A stretch of DNA of 12,959 nt, taken from NCBI GenBank assembly GCA_903919105.1, contig CAIXGT010000134.1, positions 1 to 12,959 of the forward strand, in the 5' to 3' direction. Shown piece after piece: positions 1-7,606 of the stretch (positions are counted from its first letter, which is position 1; each line of letters opens with the position of its first letter). Origin of the DNA: an uncultured Spartobacteria bacterium. GTDB lineage: Bacteria > Verrucomicrobiota > Verrucomicrobiae > Chthoniobacterales > UBA6821. The position numbers and the translations under genes are program-made. The notes under the pieces are model-generated. The model was not told where the DNA came from and searched no databases. It saw only the letters and a list, made by a program, of their open reading frames with translations.

Positions 1-956
1 CCAAGTTCCTGATTCTGGGTGCTCTCTCCACAGGCTTCATCGTCTACGGCATCTCTTGGATTTTTGGCGTTACTGGCACGACAAACATTCTGGCGCTTCC
101 GGATGCCATTTCGACTCTGCCCGAATCCTCGCTCTACGCACTGCTCTTCGGGATCGCGATGATCCTAGTCGCTCTTAGCTTCAAGACGGGCGCCTTCCCC
201 TTCCAGTTTTGGATTCCTGATGTCTACCAAGGTGCCCCGATGCCCATTACCTCGTACCTGTCCGTTGCCTCCAAGGCTGCCGGATTCGTGGTGTTGATCC
301 GCTTCCTTCTTTCCCTGGAAGCTATCCCAGTCCTGGCCAACAAGCTCAACGCGGTGATCACCCTGCTTGCCGCCCTGACACTTATCTTTGGTAACTTTGC
401 CGCGATTCCCCAGACCAACATGAAGAGGCTCCTCGGTTACTCGAGCGTCGCCCATGCCGGATACCTGCTGATGGGTGTGGCAAGCTTAGCTTCAATGATG
501 GCGATACCCGCTATTGGCTTCTACTTTGCCGGATACCTTGCCATGACCATGCTTACCTTCGTGGTCCTGCAGACTGTTTCCGAGGCTACCGGAGGTGATG
601 AGATCTCGCGTTTCAATGGTCTCTCCAAGCGCTCTCCCTTCCTGGCCGGTGCCATGCTTCTCTCCGCGGCTTCACTAGCCGGCATTCCTTTCACCGCTGG
701 ATTCATCGGCAAGTTGCTGATCTTTGAGGTCGCCCTGAAACAAGGTCACTACGGCCTTGTGATGCTCGGTTGCGTCACTGTGGCGGCGGGATTCTACTAC
801 TACTTCAAGGTGATCCGCGCGATGTATTGGCAGCAACCCTCCGAGGAAACCGCCATCCCCGTCTCTGCAACCACCAAGTGGCTAGTTCTTCTGCTCGGAG
901 CAGGTATTCTGATTTTCGGAATCTACCCAGCGCCGATTCTTGCCGCCTTGCGATGA
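1..956 (+). CDS. nuoN: NADH-quinone oxidoreductase subunit N (NuoN), 5' truncated by window edge
   Basis: Proton-pumping membrane subunit of respiratory complex I, in the inner membrane. It is one of the three antiporter-like subunits that couple NADH:quinone electron transfer to proton translocation. Reading from base 3 gives 317 codons to the TGA at 954-956; the family is usually about 480-490 residues, so roughly the first third lies outside the window. The visible start KFLILGALSTGF matches the family's TM5-6 region. The diagnostic segment FPFQFWIPDVYQGAP is at about 195-239. Three channel lysines align with E. coli NuoN K217, K247 and K395: the lysine of SFKTG (183-185), of VASKA (273-275) and of GFIGK (711-713). 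The spacing between the first two is exactly 30 residues, as in E. coli. NMKRLLGYSS is also typical. The internal ATG at 159 is not the start, because homology runs through it. It is normally the last gene of a nuo operon, and no nuo gene follows here. Confidence 0.97.
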   Translation, partial: KFLILGALSTGFIVYGISWIFGVTGTTNILALPDAISTLPESSLYALLFGIAMILVALSFKTGAFPFQFWIPDVYQGAPMPITSYLSVASKAAGFVVLIRFLLSLEAIPVLANKLNAVITLLAALTLIFGNFAAIPQTNMKRLLGYSSVAHAGYLLMGVASLASMMAIPAIGFYFAGYLAMTMLTFVVLQTVSEATGGDEISRFNGLSKRSPFLAGAMLLSAASLAGIPFTAGFIGKLLIFEVALKQGHYGLVMLGCVTVAAGFYYYFKVIRAMYWQQPSEETAIPVSATTKWLVLLLGAGILIFGIYPAPILAALR

Positions 957-970
957 TTCGCTGATTTCCG

Positions 971-1933
971 ATGCCGGCCCTCGACAAGCCTCTGGCCGAA
1001 CTGGAAAAGTATCGCGGTACAAATCCCCGGCCCGGGGATTTTGACGACTACTGGGCTGACGCCCTGCGTGAACTCAACGCGACGGATCCTGAACCCGAAC
1101 TAGTTCCAAGTGCCGAGATAGATCCACCTCATGCCGAGGTGTTTGATCTCTGGTTCCGAGGTGTGTGTGGGGCTCGCATTCATGCCAAGTATGTCAGGCC
1201 CAAAAATAGTATTGGACCCATTCCTGCCCTTCTTCAATTCCATGGCTATTCCGTAAACAGCGGCGAGTGGCATGACAAACTGGCCTGGACCGGACAGGGG
1301 ATCGCGGTCGCCGCGATGGACTGCCGCGGGCAGGGTGGGCTCAGCGAGGACAACTCGCCTGTGCGTGGAAACACCCTGAATGGCCATTTCATTCGGGGTC
1401 TCGATGACGCACCGGAAAAATTACTCTTCCGTAGCATCTTTCTCGACACGGTCCAACTCGCCCGGGCCGTGATGTCCTTCCCTGAAATCGACCCTGCGCG
1501 CATCGGTACGACCGGAGGTTCGCAGGGTGGAGCCCTGTCGATCGCCTGTGCCGCCCTGGAACCCCGCATCAGGCGTTGCGTCTCGATCTACCCCTTCCTC
1601 TCGGACTACCAAAGGGTCTGGGAAATGGATCTGGCCAAGGACGCCTATGCGGAGCTTCGGACTCACTTCCGACACTTTGATCCGCGACACGATCGGAAGG
1701 GGGAGATATTCACGCGCCTCGGCTACATAGATGTGCAGCACCTTGCCCCTCGCATTGAGGCGAAGGTCCTCATGGGTCTCTCTCTGATGGATAACATCTG
1801 CCCTCCCTCCACCCAGTTCGCCGTCTACAACGCCATCCGCAGTCCGAAAGAAGCGGTGATCTATCCTGACTTCGGACACGAGGGATTGCCCGGATTTGGA
1901 GATCTCGCCTTCAATTTTCTGCTCGGACTCTGA
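971..1933 (+). CDS. Acetyl esterase, CE7 family (acetyl xylan esterase / cephalosporin-C deacetylase)
   Basis: Alpha/beta-hydrolase of 320 residues, the normal length for carbohydrate esterase family 7, which removes acetyl groups from xylo-oligosaccharides and other small acetylated substrates. The catalytic triad is readable: Ser184 in GGSQGG (182-187), Asp274 in LMDNICPPST, and His303 in YPDFGHEG. Numbering is within a few residues of the Bacillus CE7 enzymes. HGY (91-93) supplies the expected oxyanion-hole tyrosine, and RGQGG (119-123) is also conserved. There is no signal peptide, so it should be cytoplasmic and act on imported acetylated sugars, as CE7 enzymes usually do. It starts 14 bases after nuoN and ends 2 bases before the longest recF reading frame, so it is probably co-transcribed. 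No clear Shine-Dalgarno precedes the ATG. The natural substrate cannot be told from sequence, and no xylan-degradation genes are adjacent. Confidence 0.9.
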   Translation: MPALDKPLAELEKYRGTNPRPGDFDDYWADALRELNATDPEPELVPSAEIDPPHAEVFDLWFRGVCGARIHAKYVRPKNSIGPIPALLQFHGYSVNSGEWHDKLAWTGQGIAVAAMDCRGQGGLSEDNSPVRGNTLNGHFIRGLDDAPEKLLFRSIFLDTVQLARAVMSFPEIDPARIGTTGGSQGGALSIACAALEPRIRRCVSIYPFLSDYQRVWEMDLAKDAYAELRTHFRHFDPRHDRKGEIFTRLGYIDVQHLAPRIEAKVLMGLSLMDNICPPSTQFAVYNAIRSPKEAVIYPDFGHEGLPGFGDLAFNFLLGL

Positions 1934-1935
1934 GT

Positions 1936-3105
1936 ATGCCGCACGACGCGGCCAAGGAAATGGAGATCGAAGAGGCATCTCCTTGTGCCATGCTCCGGAG
2001 CATCAGACTCGCCGGATTCCGTTGCTTCGAGTTCCTAGACTACGAACCGGGTCCCCGTCTTAGCTTCATCACTGGGCCCAATGCCCGTGGAAAGACCACC
2101 CTCCTTGAGGCCGCTTGTGTGCTCCTGAGACTCCGCTCCCCCAGAACATCGAACAACTCCGAGATGATCCGCTTCGGAGGGAGTGCCTTCGCGCTCGAGG
2201 GGCTCGTTCAGGGTGTGCTCGGTGAGACGCGTCTTTCCCTGACCTCCACGCCTCCTGCCCGGGCCCTGAAGCTCGACGGTGTTCCGCAAACTACGACTTC
2301 AGACTACCTCGCGCAAGGCCGGATTGTCTGGTTTGGCAGTGATGATCTCATGCTGGTGAACGGTCCGGCAGAACGGCGCCGCAAGCTGCTCGATAGCGTG
2401 GGACTCCAGACCAGCGGAAGTTACAGGAGTTATGGCCGGGATCTCAGGGATTACGACCGTGCCCTCCGTTCTCGGAATCTGCTGCTTCGCGAGGGTCGGT
2501 CTCGCCGGGAAATCGAGGCTTATGACCATCCTCTCGCCGAGACGGGTGATCGGATCCTAGGCGTCCGAAGGGATCTGGTTGCTTCCCTTGTACCACTGGC
2601 TGCGGATTCGTGCCGAAGGATCTCGGGTGAAATACTTGAGATCCGCTATGAGCCGGGATCTGCAGTCCCGATGATGGAGGCGCTTCTCTCTAGCCGAGAT
2701 GAGGAGCTGCGCCTGCGCCAGACCCGGGTCGGGCCGCAGAGGGACGATCTTATGATCCTTCTGAATAAAATTCCTGCAGGCTCTTATGCCTCGGAAGGCC
2801 AGCGCCGGACGATCGCTCTCGCTCTGAAACTGGCTGTTGCAGCGCTCTTAAATCGGGAGAATGGAAGACCCCCTCTGCTCCTGCTGGATGATATCTTCGG
2901 AGAGCTGGATCCCTCACGACGCGATGCGCTTCTGGCCGGCATGCCTCCAGGAGCCCAGGCCCTGCTCAGCACCGCTGAGCTGACGGGGATTGCTATTCCC
3001 GAAGGCTCCAGGATTCACCGGTTTACCGATAAAGGAACTCTGGAGATGGTTGTATCGGGGGATGCGGATCCCGGATTGATTCGAAATCCGAGTTCAGAGT
3101 CCTGA
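1936..3105 (+). CDS. recF: DNA replication and repair protein RecF
   Basis: SMC-like ATPase that helps load RecA at single-strand gaps during recombinational repair. It has 389 residues from ATG 1936 or 371 from ATG 1990; E. coli RecF is about 357. Walker A is GPNARGKT (47-54), inside the family block that follows the start of beta-1. The RecF-specific motif RVGPQRDDL is at 265-273. The ABC-type signature is SEGQRR (286-291). Walker B plus D-loop is LLLLDDIFGELD (314-325). RecF proteins normally begin right at the MLRSIRLAGFRCF-like strand (M19 here), so ATG 1990 is a credible start. The extra 18 residues (acidic, MEIEEA) are unlike the family. Neither start has a convincing ribosome site. 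Context is atypical: no dnaN or gyrB nearby; it sits between an esterase and an ABC exporter. A general SMC/AAA15-like ATPase is the alternative, but the RecF motifs argue against it. Confidence 0.92.
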   Translation: MPHDAAKEMEIEEASPCAMLRSIRLAGFRCFEFLDYEPGPRLSFITGPNARGKTTLLEAACVLLRLRSPRTSNNSEMIRFGGSAFALEGLVQGVLGETRLSLTSTPPARALKLDGVPQTTTSDYLAQGRIVWFGSDDLMLVNGPAERRRKLLDSVGLQTSGSYRSYGRDLRDYDRALRSRNLLLREGRSRREIEAYDHPLAETGDRILGVRRDLVASLVPLAADSCRRISGEILEIRYEPGSAVPMMEALLSSRDEELRLRQTRVGPQRDDLMILLNKIPAGSYASEGQRRTIALALKLAVAALLNRENGRPPLLLLDDIFGELDPSRRDALLAGMPPGAQALLSTAELTGIAIPEGSRIHRFTDKGTLEMVVSGDADPGLIRNPSSES

Positions 3106-3130
3106 ACGACGTGGCTTGAAGGTAAAGGAT

Positions 3131-3147
3131 TCTTGCCCTAGGCAAGA
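3131..3147 (+). promoter_or_regulatory. Hairpin next to the ABC-exporter ribosome binding site
   Basis: A perfect 7-bp inverted repeat, TCTTGCC (3131-3137) and GGCAAGA (3141-3147), with a CTA loop. It runs into the AGAGGT (3145-3150) that is the likely ribosome binding site for ATG 3155. If it folds in mRNA, it would hide part of the Shine-Dalgarno. The repeat is seen directly; a regulatory role is inference. The 3-base loop is tight and no U tract follows, so it is not an obvious recF terminator. Confidence 0.4.
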
Positions 3148-3154
3148 GGTAAGC

Positions 3155-4957
3155 ATGGCCATCTATCTCCGCACGCTCCGCTACTTCCGTGCCTACAAAG
3201 GCCAGACGATTATGGCTGTGGCACTGATGTCGGCCGGCATCGGATTCAACCTGCTGGCCCCCTGGCCGTTCAAGTATGTTGTGGACGGCATTCTCCAGCC
3301 CGTAACGGCGCCCGGAGTGGCCGAGGCCCATGCCTTCATCAACCACTGGTTCTCCTGGACCACCGCACGGGGGGCGGCCCTGACGCTCTGCGCGATCATG
3401 GCCCTGATAGCCGTCGTGTCGGGTTTGGTGAATCTCCTTTCCAGCACACTTCTGATCAAGATCGGCCTGAAGGCGCTCTTGCATCTCCGTACCCAGCTGT
3501 ACAGCTGCTTGCAGTCTCTTCCTCTTCAGTTCCACGACACGAGGCGCAGCAGCGACTCTTCCTTCCGTGTGGCCTACGATTCCCAGTCACTCCAGACGAT
3601 CTATAACAAAGGGTTCGCAACGATCTTCGGGTCGGTGGTCACCCTGGTGGGGGCCTTGTCCATCATGTTCCGGATGAACTGGCAGCTGACGCTCGTCTCG
3701 ACGATCGTGATTCCGCCACTCTTCTGGGCGATTCAGCATTACGGTGACCGGATCCGTAGGGAATCTACCACGATCCAGGAGAGGGAGAGCGATTTGCTCG
3801 CGACGACTCAGGAGGGACTCGGCTCGATCAGGATGGTTCAGGCTTTCGGCCGTGAGTCGTTCGAGGTGAGTCAGTTTGTCCGTCATGCGACAAGAAGCCT
3901 CGAGGCAAATTTTCGCCTGAACATGACCTCCATGAAGAGCGCCCTTGTCGTGACAACGCTCATCGCCGTAGGAACCTCAGCCATGTATTACGTGGGTACC
4001 ATTCAGGTATTGGATGCCAGGCTGAGCATCGGTGATCTGACGGTCTTCGTCGCTTATCTTGCGACACTTTACCAACCGATCCAGCAACTCACCTATACGG
4101 CATGGGCCCTGGAGGGTGCCGCCGCAGGTGCTCAGCGCTGTTTTGAAATCCTTGACCGTGAGGAGGAGACCAAGGACGACCCTGGTGCAATCACGATGCC
4201 GACTGCCAAAGGGGAGATCACTTTTGACGGAGTCTCCTTTGACTATGATCCGAAGGCTCCGGTGCTGGCTGGAGTCGATTTGGCCATCGCTCCGGGCGAG
4301 ACAGTGGCCTTTGTAGGTGGGACCGGTGCCGGGAAGAGCACGCTCCTGAGTCTGGTGCCGCGCTTTTATAATCCGACGACAGGGATCGTGAGGATCGACG
4401 GACACGACCTGAGGGGAGTCACGAAATCCTCGCTCCGGGCCCAGATCGGCATGGTGCTACAGGACACCCTCCTGTTCTCAAGCAGTATCCGGGAGAACAT
4501 TGCCTACGGCCGCGAGGGGGCGACCGAAGAAGAGATCATCGAGGCCGCACGGCGTGCTCAAGCCTACGACTTTATCATGGCCCAACCGCAGGGTTTTGAC
4601 ACGCCGGTCGGAGAGCGCGGCGGGCATCTGAGTGTCGGGCAGCGCCAGCGGCTCGGTATTGCCCGTGCGTTCCTGAAGAATGCCCCGATCCTGCTTCTGG
4701 ACGAGCCGACCTCGGCACTCGATCCCTCCACCGAGAAGGCGATCATGGAGACGATCGCAGAGCTGATGAAGGGGCGTACTACCCTCATCATCACGCACAG
4801 GCTCTCGACGGTCCATCATCTCGGACGCGTGGTGCTTCTCGAGCATGGACGCATCGCTGAGCAGGGAACTGGTCCGGAGCTTCTCGCTTTGGGAGGATCC
4901 TACGCTCGCCTCTACCATGCAGCCGGTCACGAACCGAAAGGAACTAACGAATCATGA
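3155..4957 (+). CDS. ABC exporter, MsbA-like (fused transmembrane and ATPase domains)
   Basis: Half-size type IV ABC exporter of 600 residues; it would work as a homodimer in the inner membrane, exporting lipid-linked or hydrophobic substrates. The transmembrane domain covers about residues 1-320, with hydrophobic spans near 18-40, 75-100, 155-190 and 263-310. The nucleotide-binding domain follows: Walker A GGTGAGKST (388-396), Q-loop Gln436 (MVLQD), signature LSVGQ (492-496), Walker B ILLLDEP (512-518) with catalytic Glu517, and switch His548 (ITHRLS). All ATPase residues are intact. I chose ATG 3155 because AGAGGT lies 5 bases upstream and MAIYLRTLRYFRAYKG matches how such exporters begin. 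An upstream TTG at 3116 would add 13 unsupported residues. It overlaps the next gene by ATGA. The neighbouring glycosyltransferases suggest a glycolipid or glycan substrate, but sequence alone does not separate MsbA from other lipid or drug exporters. Confidence 0.9.
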   Translation: MAIYLRTLRYFRAYKGQTIMAVALMSAGIGFNLLAPWPFKYVVDGILQPVTAPGVAEAHAFINHWFSWTTARGAALTLCAIMALIAVVSGLVNLLSSTLLIKIGLKALLHLRTQLYSCLQSLPLQFHDTRRSSDSSFRVAYDSQSLQTIYNKGFATIFGSVVTLVGALSIMFRMNWQLTLVSTIVIPPLFWAIQHYGDRIRRESTTIQERESDLLATTQEGLGSIRMVQAFGRESFEVSQFVRHATRSLEANFRLNMTSMKSALVVTTLIAVGTSAMYYVGTIQVLDARLSIGDLTVFVAYLATLYQPIQQLTYTAWALEGAAAGAQRCFEILDREEETKDDPGAITMPTAKGEITFDGVSFDYDPKAPVLAGVDLAIAPGETVAFVGGTGAGKSTLLSLVPRFYNPTTGIVRIDGHDLRGVTKSSLRAQIGMVLQDTLLFSSSIRENIAYGREGATEEEIIEAARRAQAYDFIMAQPQGFDTPVGERGGHLSVGQRQRLGIARAFLKNAPILLLDEPTSALDPSTEKAIMETIAELMKGRTTLIITHRLSTVHHLGRVVLLEHGRIAEQGTGPELLALGGSYARLYHAAGHEPKGTNES

Positions 4958-6135
4958 AACGTAAAAAGATCATCGTCCTTGGCTTTATGGGAGGCATGCC
5001 CATCGCCGGGGTCATTTGGCAGCATATCCACTATATAGTCGGGCTGCAGCGACTAGGACATGAGGTCACCTACGTCGAGGACACGCTAAACTATCCCTAC
5101 GATCCGGTCGCCTTCAACATCTCCGACGATTACTCCTATGCGACACAGACGCTGGGCCGGTTAGCCCACGAACACGGGTTTGAGGGACGCTGGGCCTACT
5201 GCGCGCGCTTCAAGGAGTCGACTGAGATTGTCGGGATGTCGCTGGAGGCGCTTCGGACTCTCTACAAGGAGGCCGACTGCGCGCTCAATATCTGCGGATC
5301 GCACGACATGAACGACGATTTGAGGAGCATTCGGAATCTGATCTATGTTGAGAGCGATCCCGGTGTGGAGCAGATCAAAATCGACCAAGGGGAGTCGGAG
5401 ACAATTGATTACCTGAAAGAACACCGTCACCTTTTCACATTCGGAGAGAATATCGGAACTCCTGCCTTTGTTGTGCCCACCCGGGATTTCAACTGGCTGC
5501 CGACCCGGCAACCCGTGGTGACCGATCTCTGGTGTGCGGGAGCAGAGGCTCCAACACCTGATCGCGCGGCGCTCTTCACGACAATCTGTAACTGGTCGAC
5601 CAGCGGCAAGAAGGACATCGTCTGGAAGGATTCCAACTACCTCTGGAGCAAGTCCCTCGAATTCCTTCGCTTCATCGAAGCCCCTAAGCTCTCGGGAGAG
5701 CCGTTTGAGATGGCGACCGATATCAAGAAGGAAGAGGAGTTGGAGCTGTTCCGGCAACACGACTGGAAGCTCGTAATGCCCCATGATTTGAGCGTCGATT
5801 GGAACGGCTACCGTGATTACATACGGAACTCCAAAGGGGAGTTCACTTGTGCCAAGGACCAGTATATACGGTTGAATACGGGATGGTTCAGTGATCGCAC
5901 GGCCTGCTATCTGGCGGCTGGACGTCCCGTGATAACCCAGGAGACGGGATTCACCGCGCATTATGGCGGCAAGGAGGGGCTCCTCGCCTTCACTACCATG
6001 GAGGAGATTGTGGATGCAGTCGCCGCGATCCGTGCCGATTATAAGAAGCACAGCCGTGCTGCCCTCGAAATCGCCCGCGAAGTCTTCGAGGCCGAGAAGG
6101 TTCTTAAGTCTCTCCTCGACCGCGCCGGAGTCTAA
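4954..6135 (+). CDS. Glycosyltransferase-like protein, GT-B fold (first of a diverged pair)
   Basis: Protein of 393 residues, probably a cytoplasmic glycosyltransferase of the GT-B fold. The N-terminus KKIIVLGFMGGMPIAG (4-19) looks like a first Rossmann strand and loop. It is followed by HYIVGLQRLGHEVTYVED (26-43), the helix-strand typical of GT-B N-domains (group of sugar transferases that scan 'LxxLGHeV'). The C-domain carries WKLVMPHDLS (271-280), GEFTCAKDQYI (295-305), and GWFSDRTACYLAAGRPVIT (310-328), where nucleotide-sugar is usually bound. No signal peptide or membrane span is evident. The start ATG overlaps the exporter stop (ATGA), indicating translational coupling and a shared job. 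The gene at 6302-7489 is a distant paralogue sharing the same C-domain landmarks. Donor and acceptor are unknown. CgeB-like or uncharacterised GT1/GT4-type families are the nearest comparisons I can recall. Confidence 0.72.
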   Translation: MKRKKIIVLGFMGGMPIAGVIWQHIHYIVGLQRLGHEVTYVEDTLNYPYDPVAFNISDDYSYATQTLGRLAHEHGFEGRWAYCARFKESTEIVGMSLEALRTLYKEADCALNICGSHDMNDDLRSIRNLIYVESDPGVEQIKIDQGESETIDYLKEHRHLFTFGENIGTPAFVVPTRDFNWLPTRQPVVTDLWCAGAEAPTPDRAALFTTICNWSTSGKKDIVWKDSNYLWSKSLEFLRFIEAPKLSGEPFEMATDIKKEEELELFRQHDWKLVMPHDLSVDWNGYRDYIRNSKGEFTCAKDQYIRLNTGWFSDRTACYLAAGRPVITQETGFTAHYGGKEGLLAFTTMEEIVDAVAAIRADYKKHSRAALEIAREVFEAEKVLKSLLDRAGV

Positions 6136-6144
6136 AGATTTTTG

Positions 6145-6286
6145 AATATGGAACTTAGGAACTCAGGAAAAGAAGTGGAGTGAATGATTGCTGAATCCAG
6201 AGGGGCATTTCCTCGGGCGGTTTGTATCAAAACCATATTTACCTATGTGTCTTTCTTTCCATTCCTGAGTTCCTGAGTTCCATATT
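6145..6286. repeat. 142-bp palindromic element with 25-bp terminal inverted repeats (MITE/REP-like)
   Basis: The gap between the two glycosyltransferase genes is framed by inverted repeats at 6145-6169 and 6262-6286. They match at 24 of 25 positions, and the one difference (T6156 against G6275) would be a G-U pair in RNA. The right arm holds two tandem CCTGAGTT octamers (6264-6271, 6272-6279); the left arm holds the complementary pair, one copy with the changed base. The 92-base interior has two small hairpins: GAGG/CCTC at 6200-6203 and 6211-6214, and GGTTT/AAACC at 6219-6223 and 6230-6234. There is no coding potential and no transposase. It starts 9 bases after one stop codon and ends 15 bases before the next start. 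A non-autonomous mobile repeat is most likely; a large mRNA hairpin that terminates or processes the transcript is the alternative. Confidence 0.7.
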
Positions 6287-6301
6287 ATTTTCCTCTTCTC
6301 A

Positions 6302-7489
6302 GTGAAATCTTCTTTGCCTCCCGTCTTTGTTGGTTGCGGTTTTGCCGCCAAGTATCCCGAGGGTGGCGGGAACTTTTCCGTTCCGCTCCAGTACCTCATG
6401 GGGCTCAAGCGGATGGGACACCGCGGTGTCTGGCTCGAGGTCCTTCAGGAGAGCGGCGATCCGGAAAAGGACGCCCAGTGCATCCGGACCTTCTGTCGCC
6501 GGATGACTCTTTACGGGATCGAGTATTGCCTGCTACTTCGCCCGGCACAGAAATCCAAGGGACCAGAGGAGCATGATCTTTCGGTAATGGGTGTTGGCAT
6601 CGGCATGAAGTCCTTAGGGATGCCGAACGCCGAGTTGAAGGAACTGGCACCCCATGCCGTCCTGCTGAATCTCAGTTATTCGATCAAGCCCCCGCTCACC
6701 AATCTCTTCGGCCGTCGGCTACTCTGCAGTCTCGATCCGACCGAGGTGCTTTTCTGGATGGACCAGATGGAGATGGGGCAGTCCTCCCATGATGAGTTTT
6801 GGTCCGTCGGTCTCTGCATGGAGGCGATCGATCCACGACTACCCAAGCCGATCGTGCACTGGAAAAGCTATTTTCCGTTGGTCGATACAGAACTTCTAAA
6901 ACCTCAGCCCCCCCCTATGGGGCCTGGCCAGCCTCGTTTCACAACGATCGGTCAGTGGTATTGGGACGGGAATATTGAGATCGGCAGCGAGTCGCACGAC
7001 TACTCCAAGCAGGCGGCTTTCGCTCCCTATATGGAACTTCCCCGACGGGTTCCGGAAGCGGTTTTCGAGCTGGCCATGAATCTGAATCCCGATGATCCCG
7101 AGCGAGCCCGTCTCCGCTCGCTGGGGTGGAAAGTGGCCACGCCGCATTCTCTGACCCGCACACCCGCTGCGTACTATCATTACCTCGCGGGTGCCACCGC
7201 CGAGTTCACAGCGGTGAAGCTCGAAGCCATCATGGGTAGCGGATGGTTAAGTGATCGGGCCGCCGCTTTTCTGGCTCTGGGTCGTCCTGTGGTGACGGAG
7301 CCGACGGGTGCCGAGCATTATCTACCGAAGGAATCCGGGATGCTCTTTGTGCGTAACCTGGAGGAAGCGGTCGAAGCCTCCAGAAGAGTGCTCGGCGACT
7401 GGCCTGCGCTTTCCAAGGCGGCCCGTGTCACGGCGGTGGAGTGCTTCGACTCGGTGAAGAATCTCAAGTTGCTCTTGGGGTGCTCCTGA
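6302..7489 (+). CDS. Glycosyltransferase-like protein, GT-B fold (second of a diverged pair)
   Basis: Protein of 395 residues from a GTG start; PVFVGCGFAAKYPEGGGN (7-24) forms the expected first strand and loop, so nothing is missing at the N-terminus. YLMGLKRMGHRGVWLEVLQ (31-49) parallels the 'LxRLGHEVTYVED' stretch of the gene at 4954. The C-domain landmarks align in order: GWKVATPHSLT (275-285), AEFTAVKLEAI (300-310), GWLSDRAAAFLALGRPVVT (314-332), then TG and a conserved glycine-rich turn. The middle of the two proteins differs freely, so they are old paralogues and not a recent duplication. It likely transfers a sugar in the cytoplasm, possibly to the same acceptor as its partner. There is no clear Shine-Dalgarno before the GTG, and the palindromic element lies just upstream. 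It is convergent with tRNA-His, 16 bases away, with no hairpin terminator visible between them. Product and donor are unknown. Confidence 0.7.
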   Translation: MKSSLPPVFVGCGFAAKYPEGGGNFSVPLQYLMGLKRMGHRGVWLEVLQESGDPEKDAQCIRTFCRRMTLYGIEYCLLLRPAQKSKGPEEHDLSVMGVGIGMKSLGMPNAELKELAPHAVLLNLSYSIKPPLTNLFGRRLLCSLDPTEVLFWMDQMEMGQSSHDEFWSVGLCMEAIDPRLPKPIVHWKSYFPLVDTELLKPQPPPMGPGQPRFTTIGQWYWDGNIEIGSESHDYSKQAAFAPYMELPRRVPEAVFELAMNLNPDDPERARLRSLGWKVATPHSLTRTPAAYYHYLAGATAEFTAVKLEAIMGSGWLSDRAAAFLALGRPVVTEPTGAEHYLPKESGMLFVRNLEEAVEASRRVLGDWPALSKAARVTAVECFDSVKNLKLLLGCS

Positions 7490-7505
7490 AGTTCTTTAAA
7501 AAACG

Positions 7506-7578
7506 GGTGGCTGACGGGGCTCGAACCCGCAACAGCCGGTACCACAAACCGGAGCTCTACCATTGAGCTACAGCCACC
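7506..7578 (-). tRNA. tRNA-His (anticodon GTG)
   Basis: A full cloverleaf can be drawn on the minus strand: acceptor GTGGCTG/CAGCCAC, D-arm GCTC/GAGC, anticodon stem CCGGT/ACCGG with loop TTGTGGT (anticodon GTG), five-base variable region, and T-arm GCGGG/CCCGT (one G-U pair) with loop TTCGAAC. The acceptor end carries the histidine identity pair: an extra G at position -1 (complement of 7578) opposite discriminator C73 (complement of 7506). CCA is not encoded; CGT follows. A run of six T (complement of 7498-7503) directly downstream may help end transcription. Confidence 0.97.
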
Positions 7579-7585
7579 ATCGTTT

Positions 7586-7600
7586 CCCCCAAAAAGGGGG
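7586..7600 (-). other. C5/G5 hairpin in the tRNA-His leader
   Basis: CCCCC (7586-7590), AAAAA (7591-7595) and GGGGG (7596-7600) form a perfect 5-bp stem. It lies 8 bases upstream of the mature tRNA 5' end and just where transcription from the promoter at 7607-7634 should begin, so the tRNA precursor may start with a compact hairpin. It is also on the path of any + strand transcript into the CYTH-Nudix gene. The role is unknown; TTT after the G run makes a weak + strand terminator a second possibility. Confidence 0.45.
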
Positions 7601-7606
7601 TTTGAC

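Noticed and set aside
165..455. Long minus-strand frames opposite nuoN, esterase, exporter, transferase and metG genes
   Set aside because: All lie opposite genes with clear family motifs; none shows domain-like sequence of its own. They reflect codon bias of the sense genes.
3116..3154. TTG 3116 as start of the ABC exporter
   Set aside because: It adds 13 residues encoded partly by the hairpin and ribosome-site sequence; ATG 3155 has the proper AGAGGT spacing.
6163..6408. 81-residue minus-strand frame across the palindromic element
   Set aside because: Part of it is the translated repeat (NSGTQEW) and the rest is antisense to the start of the second glycosyltransferase; no family resemblance.
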